In this document: piece by piece, positions 24,496 through 31,237 of the stretch
Layout of the letters: every line of letters starts with the position of its first letter
How positions within the stretch are numbered: position 1 is the stretch's first letter
Assembly (NCBI GenBank): GCA_963708425.1
Contig: OY970206.1
Span: 1,612,001 to 1,676,000 of the forward strand
Origin: JACMNW01 sp963708425
GTDB lineage: Bacteria > Pseudomonadota > Alphaproteobacteria > Rhodobacterales > Rhodobacteraceae
Direction: 5' to 3'
Length of the DNA stretch: 64,000 nt
The notes under the pieces: model-generated
Seen by the model: the letters and a program-made list of their open reading frames with translations, nothing else
The model's database searches: none
Told to the model about the DNA's origin: nothing
Program-made: the position numbers and the translations under genes

Positions 24496-24553
24496 TGTTC
24501 ACAAGTATCCTCGGGGGGTCCGGGGGGCAGACAGCCCCCCCGCTTTCAATCAG
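24496..24553 (-). repeat. GC-rich dispersed repeat, copy B (hairpin at GST 3' end)
   Basis: Same plan as copy A at 20083-20139. On the minus strand it begins at the GST stop codon with TGATTGAAAGCG, then a GGGGGGC / GCCCCCC hairpin around TGTCT, then GGACCCCCCGAGGATAC, and ends TTGTGAACA. Copies A and B share the TGTCT loop, both flanks and their position: stop codon of one minus-strand gene to just before the next. The run of G is one base longer here, with compensation in the partner arm. Confidence 0.8.
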
Positions 24554-25215
24554 AAATCAAGGTCGGCATAATGCGCTGGCGGCGGAAAGCCCGACACCTG
24601 ATCCACCAAAAGTGTCCTGAAACAGGGCCGCGATTTGATCTTGGCATACCAGTCTTTCACCACCGCATGCCGATTCCAATCGACATCCGAGATGTAATCC
24701 AGACACGACAGATGCGCCGCCGCCGTAAAATCCGCCAGCGTCATGTCATTGCCCGCCAACCAGCGCCGCTGATCCAGCAGCCACGCCATGTAATCCAAGT
24801 GGTACTTGATCCGGCTCGCCCCAGTCTTCACATTCTTGCTGTCCGGATAGCCCTGCCCGATCACCTTCTTGGTGATGCGTTCGTACAGCAGCTTCGATGT
24901 CACCTCGGCATGAAACTTGTCATCAAACCACGCACACAACCGACGCACTTCATAGCGCCCGTCGGCGTCGCGCGGCATCAAGGCAGGCGTCGGATGCGCC
25001 TCTTCCAGATACTCGCAAATCGCCTGGCTTTCGCTCATCACACGGGCATCCATTCGCAGTACCGGCACCTTGCCCGCCGGATTGCGTCGCAGAAATTCCT
25101 GGCTCGGCTCCCAATACCGCTCCTCAACCAACTCCACCTCAATCCGCTTTTCCGCAAGCGTCAGCCGCACCTTGCGGCAAAATGGCGATAGCGGCACGTG
25201 ATAAAGACGGTTCAT
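24550..25215 (-). CDS. Glutathione S-transferase family protein
   Basis: A 221-residue GST: N-terminal thioredoxin-like domain with LYHVPLSPFCRKVRLTLAEK (Ser/Cys active region), NPAGKVPVLRM (cis-Pro), and SQAICEYLEE. The C-terminal helical domain carries LAGNDMTLADFTAAAHLSCL with the N-capping box. The pattern resembles the FzlA-type GSTs of alphaproteobacteria, which act with FtsZ in constriction. I recall FzlA as a GST-fold protein of about 230 residues, so this is one option to test; a detoxifying enzyme is the other. First gene of the GST-queG-SDR set. Confidence 0.82.
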   Translation of the reverse strand: MNRLYHVPLSPFCRKVRLTLAEKRIEVELVEERYWEPSQEFLRRNPAGKVPVLRMDARVMSESQAICEYLEEAHPTPALMPRDADGRYEVRRLCAWFDDKFHAEVTSKLLYERITKKVIGQGYPDSKNVKTGASRIKYHLDYMAWLLDQRRWLAGNDMTLADFTAAAHLSCLDYISDVDWNRHAVVKDWYAKIKSRPCFRTLLVDQVSGFPPPAHYADLDF

Positions 25216-25296
25216 TGCGGCTCAAACTCCGGGTCGTCGTGTTCACCTTCATTGCAGCGCGGGGTGGTAGATTTCAATCCCACATCGCGCCAAACA

Positions 25297-26067
25297 TCAA
25301 TCAGAAGCCTCAAAACACCCCGCGCGCCCATCCGCTGCAATGGTTTCGGCCCCGCTCAAAATCTGTCCCGCCCGTTTGCGCACAAACGAGGATGGCTTGC
25401 CTGCAGATCGTCCCTTCGGGTCTGGCAACACCGCGGCCAGTCGGGCCGCTTGCACTCCTGTCAAATCCGATGCGTTGACGCCAAAGTAATGCTGCGCTGC
25501 CGCCTGCACGCCAAACACGCCTTCATCAAATTCGGCGATGTTCAGATACACCTCAAGAATGCGCTGCTTAGACCAGACAAGTTCCACCACAGGGGTAATC
25601 ACCGCCTCCATCGCCTTGCGCAGCCAACTGCGCCCGTGCCACAGAAAGACGTTTTTCACGACCTGCTGGCTTAGGGTCGATGCACCACGGTTGCCGCCCT
25701 CTGCCGCTGCCGCGCGAATTGCCGCCATGTCAAACCCCCAGTGCAGGCAGAAATTCGCATCCTCGGCAGCCACCACGGACCGCGCGACGGCGGGCGCCAT
25801 GTCTTCGATATTGACCGAGGCCTGTTCCACCCCGCCCAAACGCCGCCCCTCGGACCACATGTAAAGATTGCTCGGCGGGTTCACAAAAGCGAACAGCAAG
25901 ATCAGCAGCAGGTAAACCCCCGCCAGCCCCAATAGCCCGCGCCCAACCCACCGCATCCCGCGCCGCCACATCGGCCCACGGCTGCGCCTTTCGGCACGTG
26001 CCTCGGCCGCGGCTTTGGCTGCCTTGCTTCGGCTTGGTCTGGGTTTCTGAGAAGACTTTTCAACCAT
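25297..26067 (-). CDS. mtgA: Monofunctional biosynthetic peptidoglycan transglycosylase
   Basis: GT51 enzyme that polymerises lipid II into glycan strands at the inner membrane. The 256-residue protein has a basic cytoplasmic tail, one membrane helix (GLAGVYLLLILLFAFV, about residues 47-62) and the GT51 motifs: VAAEDANFCLHWGFD with catalytic Glu, GASTLSQQVVKNVFL, and RILEVYLNIAEF. No transpeptidase domain, hence monofunctional. The ATG at 26067 (MVEKSSQKP) is preferred; the open frame to 26319 lies over the neighbouring leader and has no family similarity. Its ribosome site is weak. Confidence 0.93.
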   Translation of the reverse strand: MVEKSSQKPRPSRSKAAKAAAEARAERRSRGPMWRRGMRWVGRGLLGLAGVYLLLILLFAFVNPPSNLYMWSEGRRLGGVEQASVNIEDMAPAVARSVVAAEDANFCLHWGFDMAAIRAAAAEGGNRGASTLSQQVVKNVFLWHGRSWLRKAMEAVITPVVELVWSKQRILEVYLNIAEFDEGVFGVQAAAQHYFGVNASDLTGVQAARLAAVLPDPKGRSAGKPSSFVRKRAGQILSGAETIAADGRAGCFEASD

Positions 26068-26303
26068 CCGCAACCATAGCCACGAAGCGGGCAGTAGGGT
26101 CAAGCACCCGCCACTGTGGTCGATCGGCAAAAGTGTTGTCGGTTGTGCGAGCGGGATTGGGGACATTGGGGGCGGGGCCATCAGACTTATTAAAGGCCAT
26201 TGGCCGATCTGCGGACGAAGCTGCCTTTCAATCAGAGCGAGCCAACGTCCGCTTCCATGGTGCGCGCTCGATTGAACTATTTCGCCTGTGCCAGGAGGGT
26301 TTG

Positions 26304-26312
26304 TGATATACT
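26304..26312 (+). promoter_or_regulatory. Predicted extended -10 promoter of the GNAT gene
   Basis: TGATATACT at 26304-26312 matches an extended -10 (TGnTATAAT). No good -35 lies 17 bases upstream. Transcription would begin about 10-15 bases before the ATG at 26332, leaving a short leader with the ribosome site. Confidence 0.4.
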
Positions 26313-26331
26313 TCGTCAAAAGGGGTGGAAA

Positions 26332-26850
26332 ATGACGGAAATTCTAGTGCGGCTAGCACGCGATGACGATGAGATCGACGCGGCACGTGCTCTCTGCCAA
26401 GAGTGGTTGGATTGGCATTGGGAAAACTACCCGACCGACTGGCCCACAGGCGCCGATCATCCGATGGACCCCGAAGGGTTCCAAACGATCCTCGAAGACA
26501 TCCCTCAACTCCATAAACGACCGCGTGGCGGCATCCTTCTTGCCTCCCTAGATGGGAACCCGGCCGGATGTGTCATGTATAGCGAGGCAAGTCCGGGTGT
26601 CGCTGAGTTCAAACGAATGTTCGTAAGCGTCGCTGGCCGGGGCAATGGGCTCGGTAGCAAATTGTTGGACCGCATGTTCGAACAGATGGTCGCTGATGGA
26701 TATGAAAAAGTGTTCTTCTCGTCGGCGACGTTTTTGACGCATGCGCGCGCAATGTATAAGAACGCCGGTTTCGTCGATATACCACACCCCCATGGCTTCC
26801 CGGATGCGTGGCGCGACAAAGTCTATTTCATGGAGCGCTCACTAGGGTAG
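26332..26850 (+). CDS. GNAT-family N-acetyltransferase
   Basis: A 172-residue acetyltransferase fold. The N-terminal RLARDDDEIDAARALCQEWL is followed by the core strand AGCVMYSEASPGVAEFKRMF. The acetyl-CoA pyrophosphate loop is VAGRGNGLGSKLLDRM (variant of Q/RxxGxG/A), and the C-terminal segment is MYKNAGFVDIPHPHGFPDAW. The ATG at 26332 has AAGGGGTGG upstream; a longer frame from 26200 includes the promoter. It lies between mtgA (divergent) and a sulfotransferase (convergent). Its codon use looks less GC-biased than its neighbours, which suggests recent acquisition. Substrate unknown. Confidence 0.85.
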   Translation: MTEILVRLARDDDEIDAARALCQEWLDWHWENYPTDWPTGADHPMDPEGFQTILEDIPQLHKRPRGGILLASLDGNPAGCVMYSEASPGVAEFKRMFVSVAGRGNGLGSKLLDRMFEQMVADGYEKVFFSSATFLTHARAMYKNAGFVDIPHPHGFPDAWRDKVYFMERSLG

Positions 26851-26896
26851 TCGTACCAAGCGATCGTTTTGTCGATGCTCTCAGTTGACGAGTACC

Positions 26897-27793
26897 TTAT
26901 GCGTGTCGGCGATCGCCCCAATTCAGCCAAGCGGCTTCTTCGGGCGACAGAAGCGACGCGCAGCGCCCGGCATATCGAGTGAGGTCTTCGTCACTGAGCT
27001 TGCCTTCCCACTTGTTCGACGTACCAGATGCAAAGAACTTGGCCTGGTCGACAAAGGGTGAGGTCTCATGAAACCGCATTTCGCTGGCTTCAGCGACCTT
27101 GCGCATGTTGGCAAATGTGTTTGCGTCCGTCAGAGCGGCCAAAGTTCCCTGAGGGAGATCGATTTTCAGAATATCGGCAAGACGTGAAATCTGACCGTGC
27201 AGGTCTCGGCTCAGATCGGCGTAGTGGAAAAAATGTACGTTTCCCTTGCTCTGACGAGCGCGCGCTTGCTGGTAATGATGGATGATGGACGACACGGTAA
27301 GATCGTCCGTACCCGTATCGGTCAGGGTGCCATCAAGAAACCGCCTGAAGCCGGCATTCACATCGGCGGGGAATAGATCCCTCAGGCCACCTGGGTCCTT
27401 CATAATCTCGATGTGGCTGCGAAACGAGAAAAGCGCATCCACCGGGTGACGATAGACAACGATGTACGTGGGTTCCGCCGCGTATGAGATCCCATCCATG
27501 GGCGTGTGGGTTTTTATGCAACGCCGACGCGTAAGGGCGGCTTGCTTGGCGGCGATGGCCGGTCGGTCCCGAAACGCGCAATCGAGCCATGGCGCATCAT
27601 CTCTGTTGCCAGCATCCGGAACCACCCGACCGTGGATGAGCATCATGACGATGTTCAGCGTCCAAGTGGTGCCGCATTTTGGCGGCGTGCAAACGATCAC
27701 ATCGTTGGAACGAAGCTCGAAATCGTTCCAAATGTCGGTGTTCGTCACTGGGCCAAAATAGTCGCGAAGACGTTCGGCGTGCACTGTCTGCAT
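26897..27793 (-). CDS. Sulfotransferase (Sulfotransfer_1 type)
   Basis: A 298-residue soluble sulfotransferase using PAPS. The 5'-phosphosulfate loop is TPPKCGTTWTLNIV (about residues 36-49, variant of YPKSGTTW). The 3'-phosphate site is IVVYRHPVDALFSFRSHIE. The C-terminal HETSPFVDQAKFFASGTSNK with the GxxxxWK-like segment (SNKWEGKL) completes the PAPS site. Acceptor unknown; relatives act on small alcohols, phenols or lipids. Isolated gene, convergent with the GNAT, in a region that looks acquired. The cysQ gene at 54.1 kb could recycle the PAP it releases. Confidence 0.88.
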   Translation of the reverse strand: MQTVHAERLRDYFGPVTNTDIWNDFELRSNDVIVCTPPKCGTTWTLNIVMMLIHGRVVPDAGNRDDAPWLDCAFRDRPAIAAKQAALTRRRCIKTHTPMDGISYAAEPTYIVVYRHPVDALFSFRSHIEIMKDPGGLRDLFPADVNAGFRRFLDGTLTDTGTDDLTVSSIIHHYQQARARQSKGNVHFFHYADLSRDLHGQISRLADILKIDLPQGTLAALTDANTFANMRKVAEASEMRFHETSPFVDQAKFFASGTSNKWEGKLSDEDLTRYAGRCASLLSPEEAAWLNWGDRRHA

Positions 27794-28025
27794 TGAATTA
27801 ACCCTGTTTTATACCCCGACGGTAGCATAGCAACGTGGAATCAAGAAGCAGCCTGAACAGCTGAGCCCCTAGAAATAAAGTCGACATCATCTGAAAAATA
27901 TCGGCGGTGGTTTGGTTTGGCGGGGGGCTGCGCAGACCGTAAGCCGCCATTTGTTCGGAATGCAGCATCCGTCATTCTGGGCTCCAAGCAGAACTTCAGG
28001 TAATGCACGATGCCCCCAGCCCCGC

Positions 28026-28562
28026 CTACTTCCGCCCGCCGCCCAACTGATCCGCAGGCAGGCCCAGCGTCTGTGTCGGCTCCAACAGCCCGCGCAGCTT
28101 TGCCTCGGCGTCTTTCGACAGCGATGTCTGCACCACGCGGCCACGCGCTCGGAAGCCGCCAAGGCGATCCAGCACTTTATCTGCCGTCATCTTGCGCACA
28201 AGAAGGCAAACCGCCGAGCCGCCCTTGTCCAAAGATTTGCCCATATCGCGCATGAAGTCATCGTTGATGCCAATGTCTGTCGCGCTGCCTGCCAATGCCC
28301 CGGCTCCCGCACCAACCGCCGCCCCAATGATGGGGTTCAGGAACAGCATTCCCACCAGCGCGCCCCAGAACGTGCCACCAACGGCACCGGTGGCCGTCAG
28401 GTTCACCGGCTGATGCAACTGCACGTCACCGTCTGCGGTGCGGGTCACAACCACCACATCTTCCATTTCCATCAGATATTCTTTTTGCAACCGCACCAGC
28501 TCGGCACGCATTTCAAAGGCCGTGGCCTCATCCTTGAAGGCAACAACAATAAGATCGGACAT
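28026..28562 (-). CDS. DUF1269 family membrane-associated protein
   Basis: A 178-residue protein of the DUF1269 family as I recall it. It has an N-terminal alpha/beta half (LIVVAFKDEATAFEMRAELV, MEMEDVVVVTRTADGDVQL), a central glycine-rich hydrophobic hairpin (GGTFWGALVGMLFLNPIIGAAVGAG broken here into two helices around residues 80-110), and a C-terminal stress-protein-like half (GGSAVCLLVRKMTADKVL). Function unknown; relatives are often stress-linked. Monocistronic. A perfect 14-bp palindrome lies 61 bases upstream of its ATG. Confidence 0.82.
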   Translation of the reverse strand: MSDLIVVAFKDEATAFEMRAELVRLQKEYLMEMEDVVVVTRTADGDVQLHQPVNLTATGAVGGTFWGALVGMLFLNPIIGAAVGAGAGALAGSATDIGINDDFMRDMGKSLDKGGSAVCLLVRKMTADKVLDRLGGFRARGRVVQTSLSKDAEAKLRGLLEPTQTLGLPADQLGGGRK

Positions 28563-28622
28563 GGCATCCCCCGCAGATAAAACCGCACATGCAATGTCGG
28601 CGGCACATTCACCCTACCACAA

Positions 28623-28636
28623 CCAAAGCGCTTTGG
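28623..28636. promoter_or_regulatory. 14-bp palindrome upstream of the DUF1269 gene
   Basis: CCAAAGCGCTTTGG is a perfect palindrome with a central CG, the form typical of LacI/GalR-family operators. It lies in the 122-base gap between the DUF1269 start (28562) and the stop codon of the Hint gene (28685). No LacI-type regulator is encoded in the window, so the cognate protein would be elsewhere. Confidence 0.5.
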
Positions 28637-28684
28637 GTAACGCTTTCGCAGCCCCGCCCAGATCGCATTTGCTATCCGCCGAAC

Positions 28685-29602
28685 CTAGCGCCGCAGTACC
28701 CCCGCTTCCGCCCTGCAGATCACCGGCAGCGCAAATGGCCACGCTTGCGCCGTGTCGGCAAGGGCCGGAAACAGCGTCGACACTTCAATGTAGATGTCCC
28801 TGTCAGCAGCCAGAACCGCCTTGCCGGGATAGAAGGATTCGGTCGGTGCCCCTTCGGCAAATACAATCTCGTGCTGGTCGAACAGCAGATGAAAATATTC
28901 CACTACCGGGGTCAGAAACGGTAACACCGTCCGGCCATTCAGCAGATGCTTCGCCGCAACCAAAACCTCTGCCTCGCCAAAAAACAGCTCCGCCCGCCAC
29001 CCCGATATCAGCATCCGATGTTGCGGCGATACCAGCAGATCGCGCGCGTTGCCCACTGCGCCCGGCAGAAAATGTATCGGCGCGAACCGCCCGGTTCCGC
29101 AAACCATCCGCTCCCCCGCCCAACGCAGCGTTTGCGGCCCATGATCGCGCGTCACAACGATGTCGCCAACGCGCAGATCTTGTACCGCACATTCGCCCAG
29201 CGGCGTTGAAATCATGGTGCCATGGGTGAAGCACGGCGGCCCAAACGCCGCGACATTCACCTGCGTCGACTGCATAACGTAGGTTGTCGATACCAAAGTC
29301 GCATTGTGCAAAATCGTGCCATCCGTCGGCGTGAAAACGGCGCCACCACCCTGCCGATAGAACGTTACGCCAACCACTGTCACCGGCCCGTGGCCCATAT
29401 CCACCCGGATGGTGTCATTCACCCAAACTGCGGTTACCCTAAGCCCGCCAATAAGATCGCCGCTACCGGGTGAAATGATATGGTTGCCGTTCACATCGCC
29501 GATAGCCAGCTTCGCCACCTTAAGCGCGGTGCCCTTCGTCGGCGGCTGTGCCGGATCAATCGCGAAAAACTGATCCCCCTTCAACACTGTCATGCGCGAC
29601 AT
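28685..29602 (-). CDS. Hint-domain protein (Hedgehog/intein-like)
   Basis: A 305-residue protein with a C-terminal Hint domain (about residues 123-270). The self-splicing type nucleophile Cys sits in PCFTHGTMISTPLGECAVQD, followed by LRVGDIVVTRDHGPQTLRWA, then block B-like SPQHRMLISG and the FEGE-type HEIVFAEGAPTESF. The N-terminal 120 residues read like a beta-rich repeat module (VKGD..GDVNGNHIISPGSGD) and have no signal peptide. Roseobacters carry many such Hint_2-type proteins, often secreted by type I systems; their processing has not been settled. Start ATG at 29602 or 29593. Upstream gap leads to the LuxR-type gene. Confidence 0.85.
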   Translation of the reverse strand: MSRMTVLKGDQFFAIDPAQPPTKGTALKVAKLAIGDVNGNHIISPGSGDLIGGLRVTAVWVNDTIRVDMGHGPVTVVGVTFYRQGGGAVFTPTDGTILHNATLVSTTYVMQSTQVNVAAFGPPCFTHGTMISTPLGECAVQDLRVGDIVVTRDHGPQTLRWAGERMVCGTGRFAPIHFLPGAVGNARDLLVSPQHRMLISGWRAELFFGEAEVLVAAKHLLNGRTVLPFLTPVVEYFHLLFDQHEIVFAEGAPTESFYPGKAVLAADRDIYIEVSTLFPALADTAQAWPFALPVICRAEAGVLRR

Positions 29603-29715
29603 TCCCGATGCCTGATGCTAAGGCACCAAGCTTGTCGGCATAGTGTTCACAAAGCCTTTCGCGGCGTGCAAATCCTGCAGCCTTCCTTGCTAAAATTTAC
29701 GGCAAAAGTCCAAAT

Positions 29716-30291
29716 TTACCCGCCCGGCGTTACTTTCGGAATGACGCTCAGGCTAGACCGATCTTTGGCCGCGTGCTCGGCCGTCTCGAACAGGCTTTCC
29801 AGAAAATACGCCGCCAACTCCGCCCGCCCCGACAGCCCCGATTTGCGGTAGATCGCTTGCGCTTGCTGGCGGATCGTCGCCTCAGACGTATCGCGTGCAA
29901 TCGCAATCTCTTTCAGAAACATGCCTTTCAGCATAAGCCCGGCCACATCAATCTCGGCCATCGTCAGCCGCCATTGCAGGAATTGGTCTTCAATCGCCTG
30001 CCCCAGTGCCGCAATTTCACTGCGCCGCTGTGCCCGCCAGGCGTCACCCTGCGCCACCGACCGGGCGATGTTGTTGCTCAGCGCCTCTTGATTATCGCGC
30101 AGGTCAATAATCCCATGCACCGTCCACGCCACCGCAGCCATGGCCGCCACCAGCATCAGCTTTTCGGCCAGATCAATCACCACTTCGCCCAGCGGCGGAA
30201 ACACCGGCTCGCGCAAAAGATCCATCGCCGTCAGCCCGAAGATCACAAAGGCGATAACCCCGATCAGCAGCATCAGTTGTGTGTTGGGCAT
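29716..30291 (-). CDS. Membrane-anchored LuxR-type HTH regulator
   Basis: A 191-residue protein with two N-terminal membrane helices (MLLIGVIAFVIFGLTAMDLL; LMLVAAMAAVAWTVHGII), a coiled-coil-like linker (residues 70-100) and a C-terminal LuxR-type helix-turn-helix (LMLKGMFLKEIAIARDTSEA, TIRQQAQAIYRKSGLSGRAE). Output is thus predicted at the inner face of the membrane. The ATG at 30291 follows AAGGGATC; the frame extends to 30312. It is divergent from a secreted protein gene, which it may control. No response-regulator receiver domain is present. Confidence 0.8.
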   Translation of the reverse strand: MPNTQLMLLIGVIAFVIFGLTAMDLLREPVFPPLGEVVIDLAEKLMLVAAMAAVAWTVHGIIDLRDNQEALSNNIARSVAQGDAWRAQRRSEIAALGQAIEDQFLQWRLTMAEIDVAGLMLKGMFLKEIAIARDTSEATIRQQAQAIYRKSGLSGRAELAAYFLESLFETAEHAAKDRSSLSVIPKVTPGG

Positions 30292-30400
30292 GATGATCCC
30301 TTTGCAAGACAACTTGATGGTCGCCCCAAGTTACGCCAATCCAAAACCACCTGACCATCCGCCATTTGCGATATGTCGCTGCGTCCGGCGTCGGGCGGAT

Positions 30401-30448
30401 TTTCACCCAAGTTCAATCGGCTCATCGTTCAGGGGTGATTTCACCCAT
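30401..30448. promoter_or_regulatory. Repeated TTTCACCCA boxes before the secreted-protein gene
   Basis: TTTCACCCAA (30401-30410) and TTTCACCCAT (30439-30448) are direct repeats 38 bases apart. The second is part of the inverted repeat GGGTGA-TT-TCACCC (30433-30446). They sit in the 171-base divergent region between the membrane-anchored LuxR-type gene and the secreted-protein gene, making them candidate binding sites for it. Confidence 0.45.
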
Positions 30449-30462
30449 GAAGGGAACCTACC

Positions 30463-31194
30463 ATGAAACGCTTCGCATCCACAGCGCTTTGCCTTGCAGC
30501 GCTCGCAACCCCAATCACAGCATTTGCTGCCGACCCAACCCTGCCCGAATTCAACGCGGCAAACTTCGCCTACCCCAAAGCCAACCCCTACTTCCCCCTC
30601 GATATCGGCACCAGCCACACACTCAAAGGCACCCGCACGGACGGCGATCCTATCGTCGAACATGCCGTCATCACCGTGCAAGGCCCCGGCCCGGTAATCT
30701 TGGGTGTACCCACCGTCACGGTGTTGGATGAGGCATTCGAAGGCGGCATTCTGGTTGAACGCACCTTCGATTACTACGCCGCCGACAAAGACGGCAACGT
30801 TTGGTACTTTGGCGAAGACGTCACGAATTTTCGCTACGATGATGCGGGCGTCCTGCTGGGCACCGATAATAAATCCGCTTGGCGCGCCGGGGTCAACGAT
30901 GCGCAACCGGGCATTTCCGTTTCCGGCGTGCCAGAGGTTGGCTTAGCGCTGTTCCAAGAACACGCCCCGGTAGATGAAGCAATGGATTACGCCGAGATTC
31001 TTGCCCTAGACGCCGAAGTCACCGGCCCGGCCGGCACCTTCAAAAACGTCATGAAAACTTTCGAGTCCAGCACCGTCGAAACCGATCTGCGCGAATACAA
31101 ATACTATGCCCCCGGCGTCGGCATGATCCGCGCCGACGAAGACTTGACGGAAGGCTTAGATAACCCCGGCATCGTCGTCGAACTGCAACCGTGA
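30463..31194 (+). CDS. Secreted hypothetical protein
   Basis: A 243-residue protein with a signal peptide (MKRFASTALCLAALATPITAF, cleavage near AFA). The mature part begins with an aromatic segment (NFAYPKANPYFPLDIGTSHT), then beta-rich motifs EGGILVERTFDYYAADKDGN and NVWYFGEDVTNF, and ends with YKYYAPGVGMIRADEDL. I recognise the overall plan (PYFPL-G; DYYAxDxxGNVWYFGE) from many secreted proteins of proteobacteria, but know no function. Outer-membrane or periplasmic location is inferred. It is divergent from the membrane-anchored LuxR-type regulator, and its 3' end has a strong terminator shared with gltB. Confidence 0.78.
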   Translation: MKRFASTALCLAALATPITAFAADPTLPEFNAANFAYPKANPYFPLDIGTSHTLKGTRTDGDPIVEHAVITVQGPGPVILGVPTVTVLDEAFEGGILVERTFDYYAADKDGNVWYFGEDVTNFRYDDAGVLLGTDNKSAWRAGVNDAQPGISVSGVPEVGLALFQEHAPVDEAMDYAEILALDAEVTGPAGTFKNVMKTFESSTVETDLREYKYYAPGVGMIRADEDLTEGLDNPGIVVELQP

Positions 31195-31200
31195 AGAATG

Positions 31201-31231
31201 CTGTCGGGCGGGTCCAATCCTCGCCCGACAG
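31201..31231. terminator. Bidirectional terminator between secreted-protein gene and gltB
   Basis: CTGTCGGGCG (31201-31210) and CGCCCGACAG (31222-31231) form a perfect 10-bp stem with an 11-base loop. It sits exactly between the convergent stop codons at 31194 and 31238. No clear T run follows on either strand. Confidence 0.7.
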
Positions 31232-31237
31232 ATCGCG

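Noticed and set aside
27794..28025. Possible gene in the gap between the sulfotransferase and DUF1269 genes
   Set aside because: The open frames here (such as 27887-28162, minus) run into the DUF1269 gene from the opposite frame, lack a ribosome site and have no protein-like composition.
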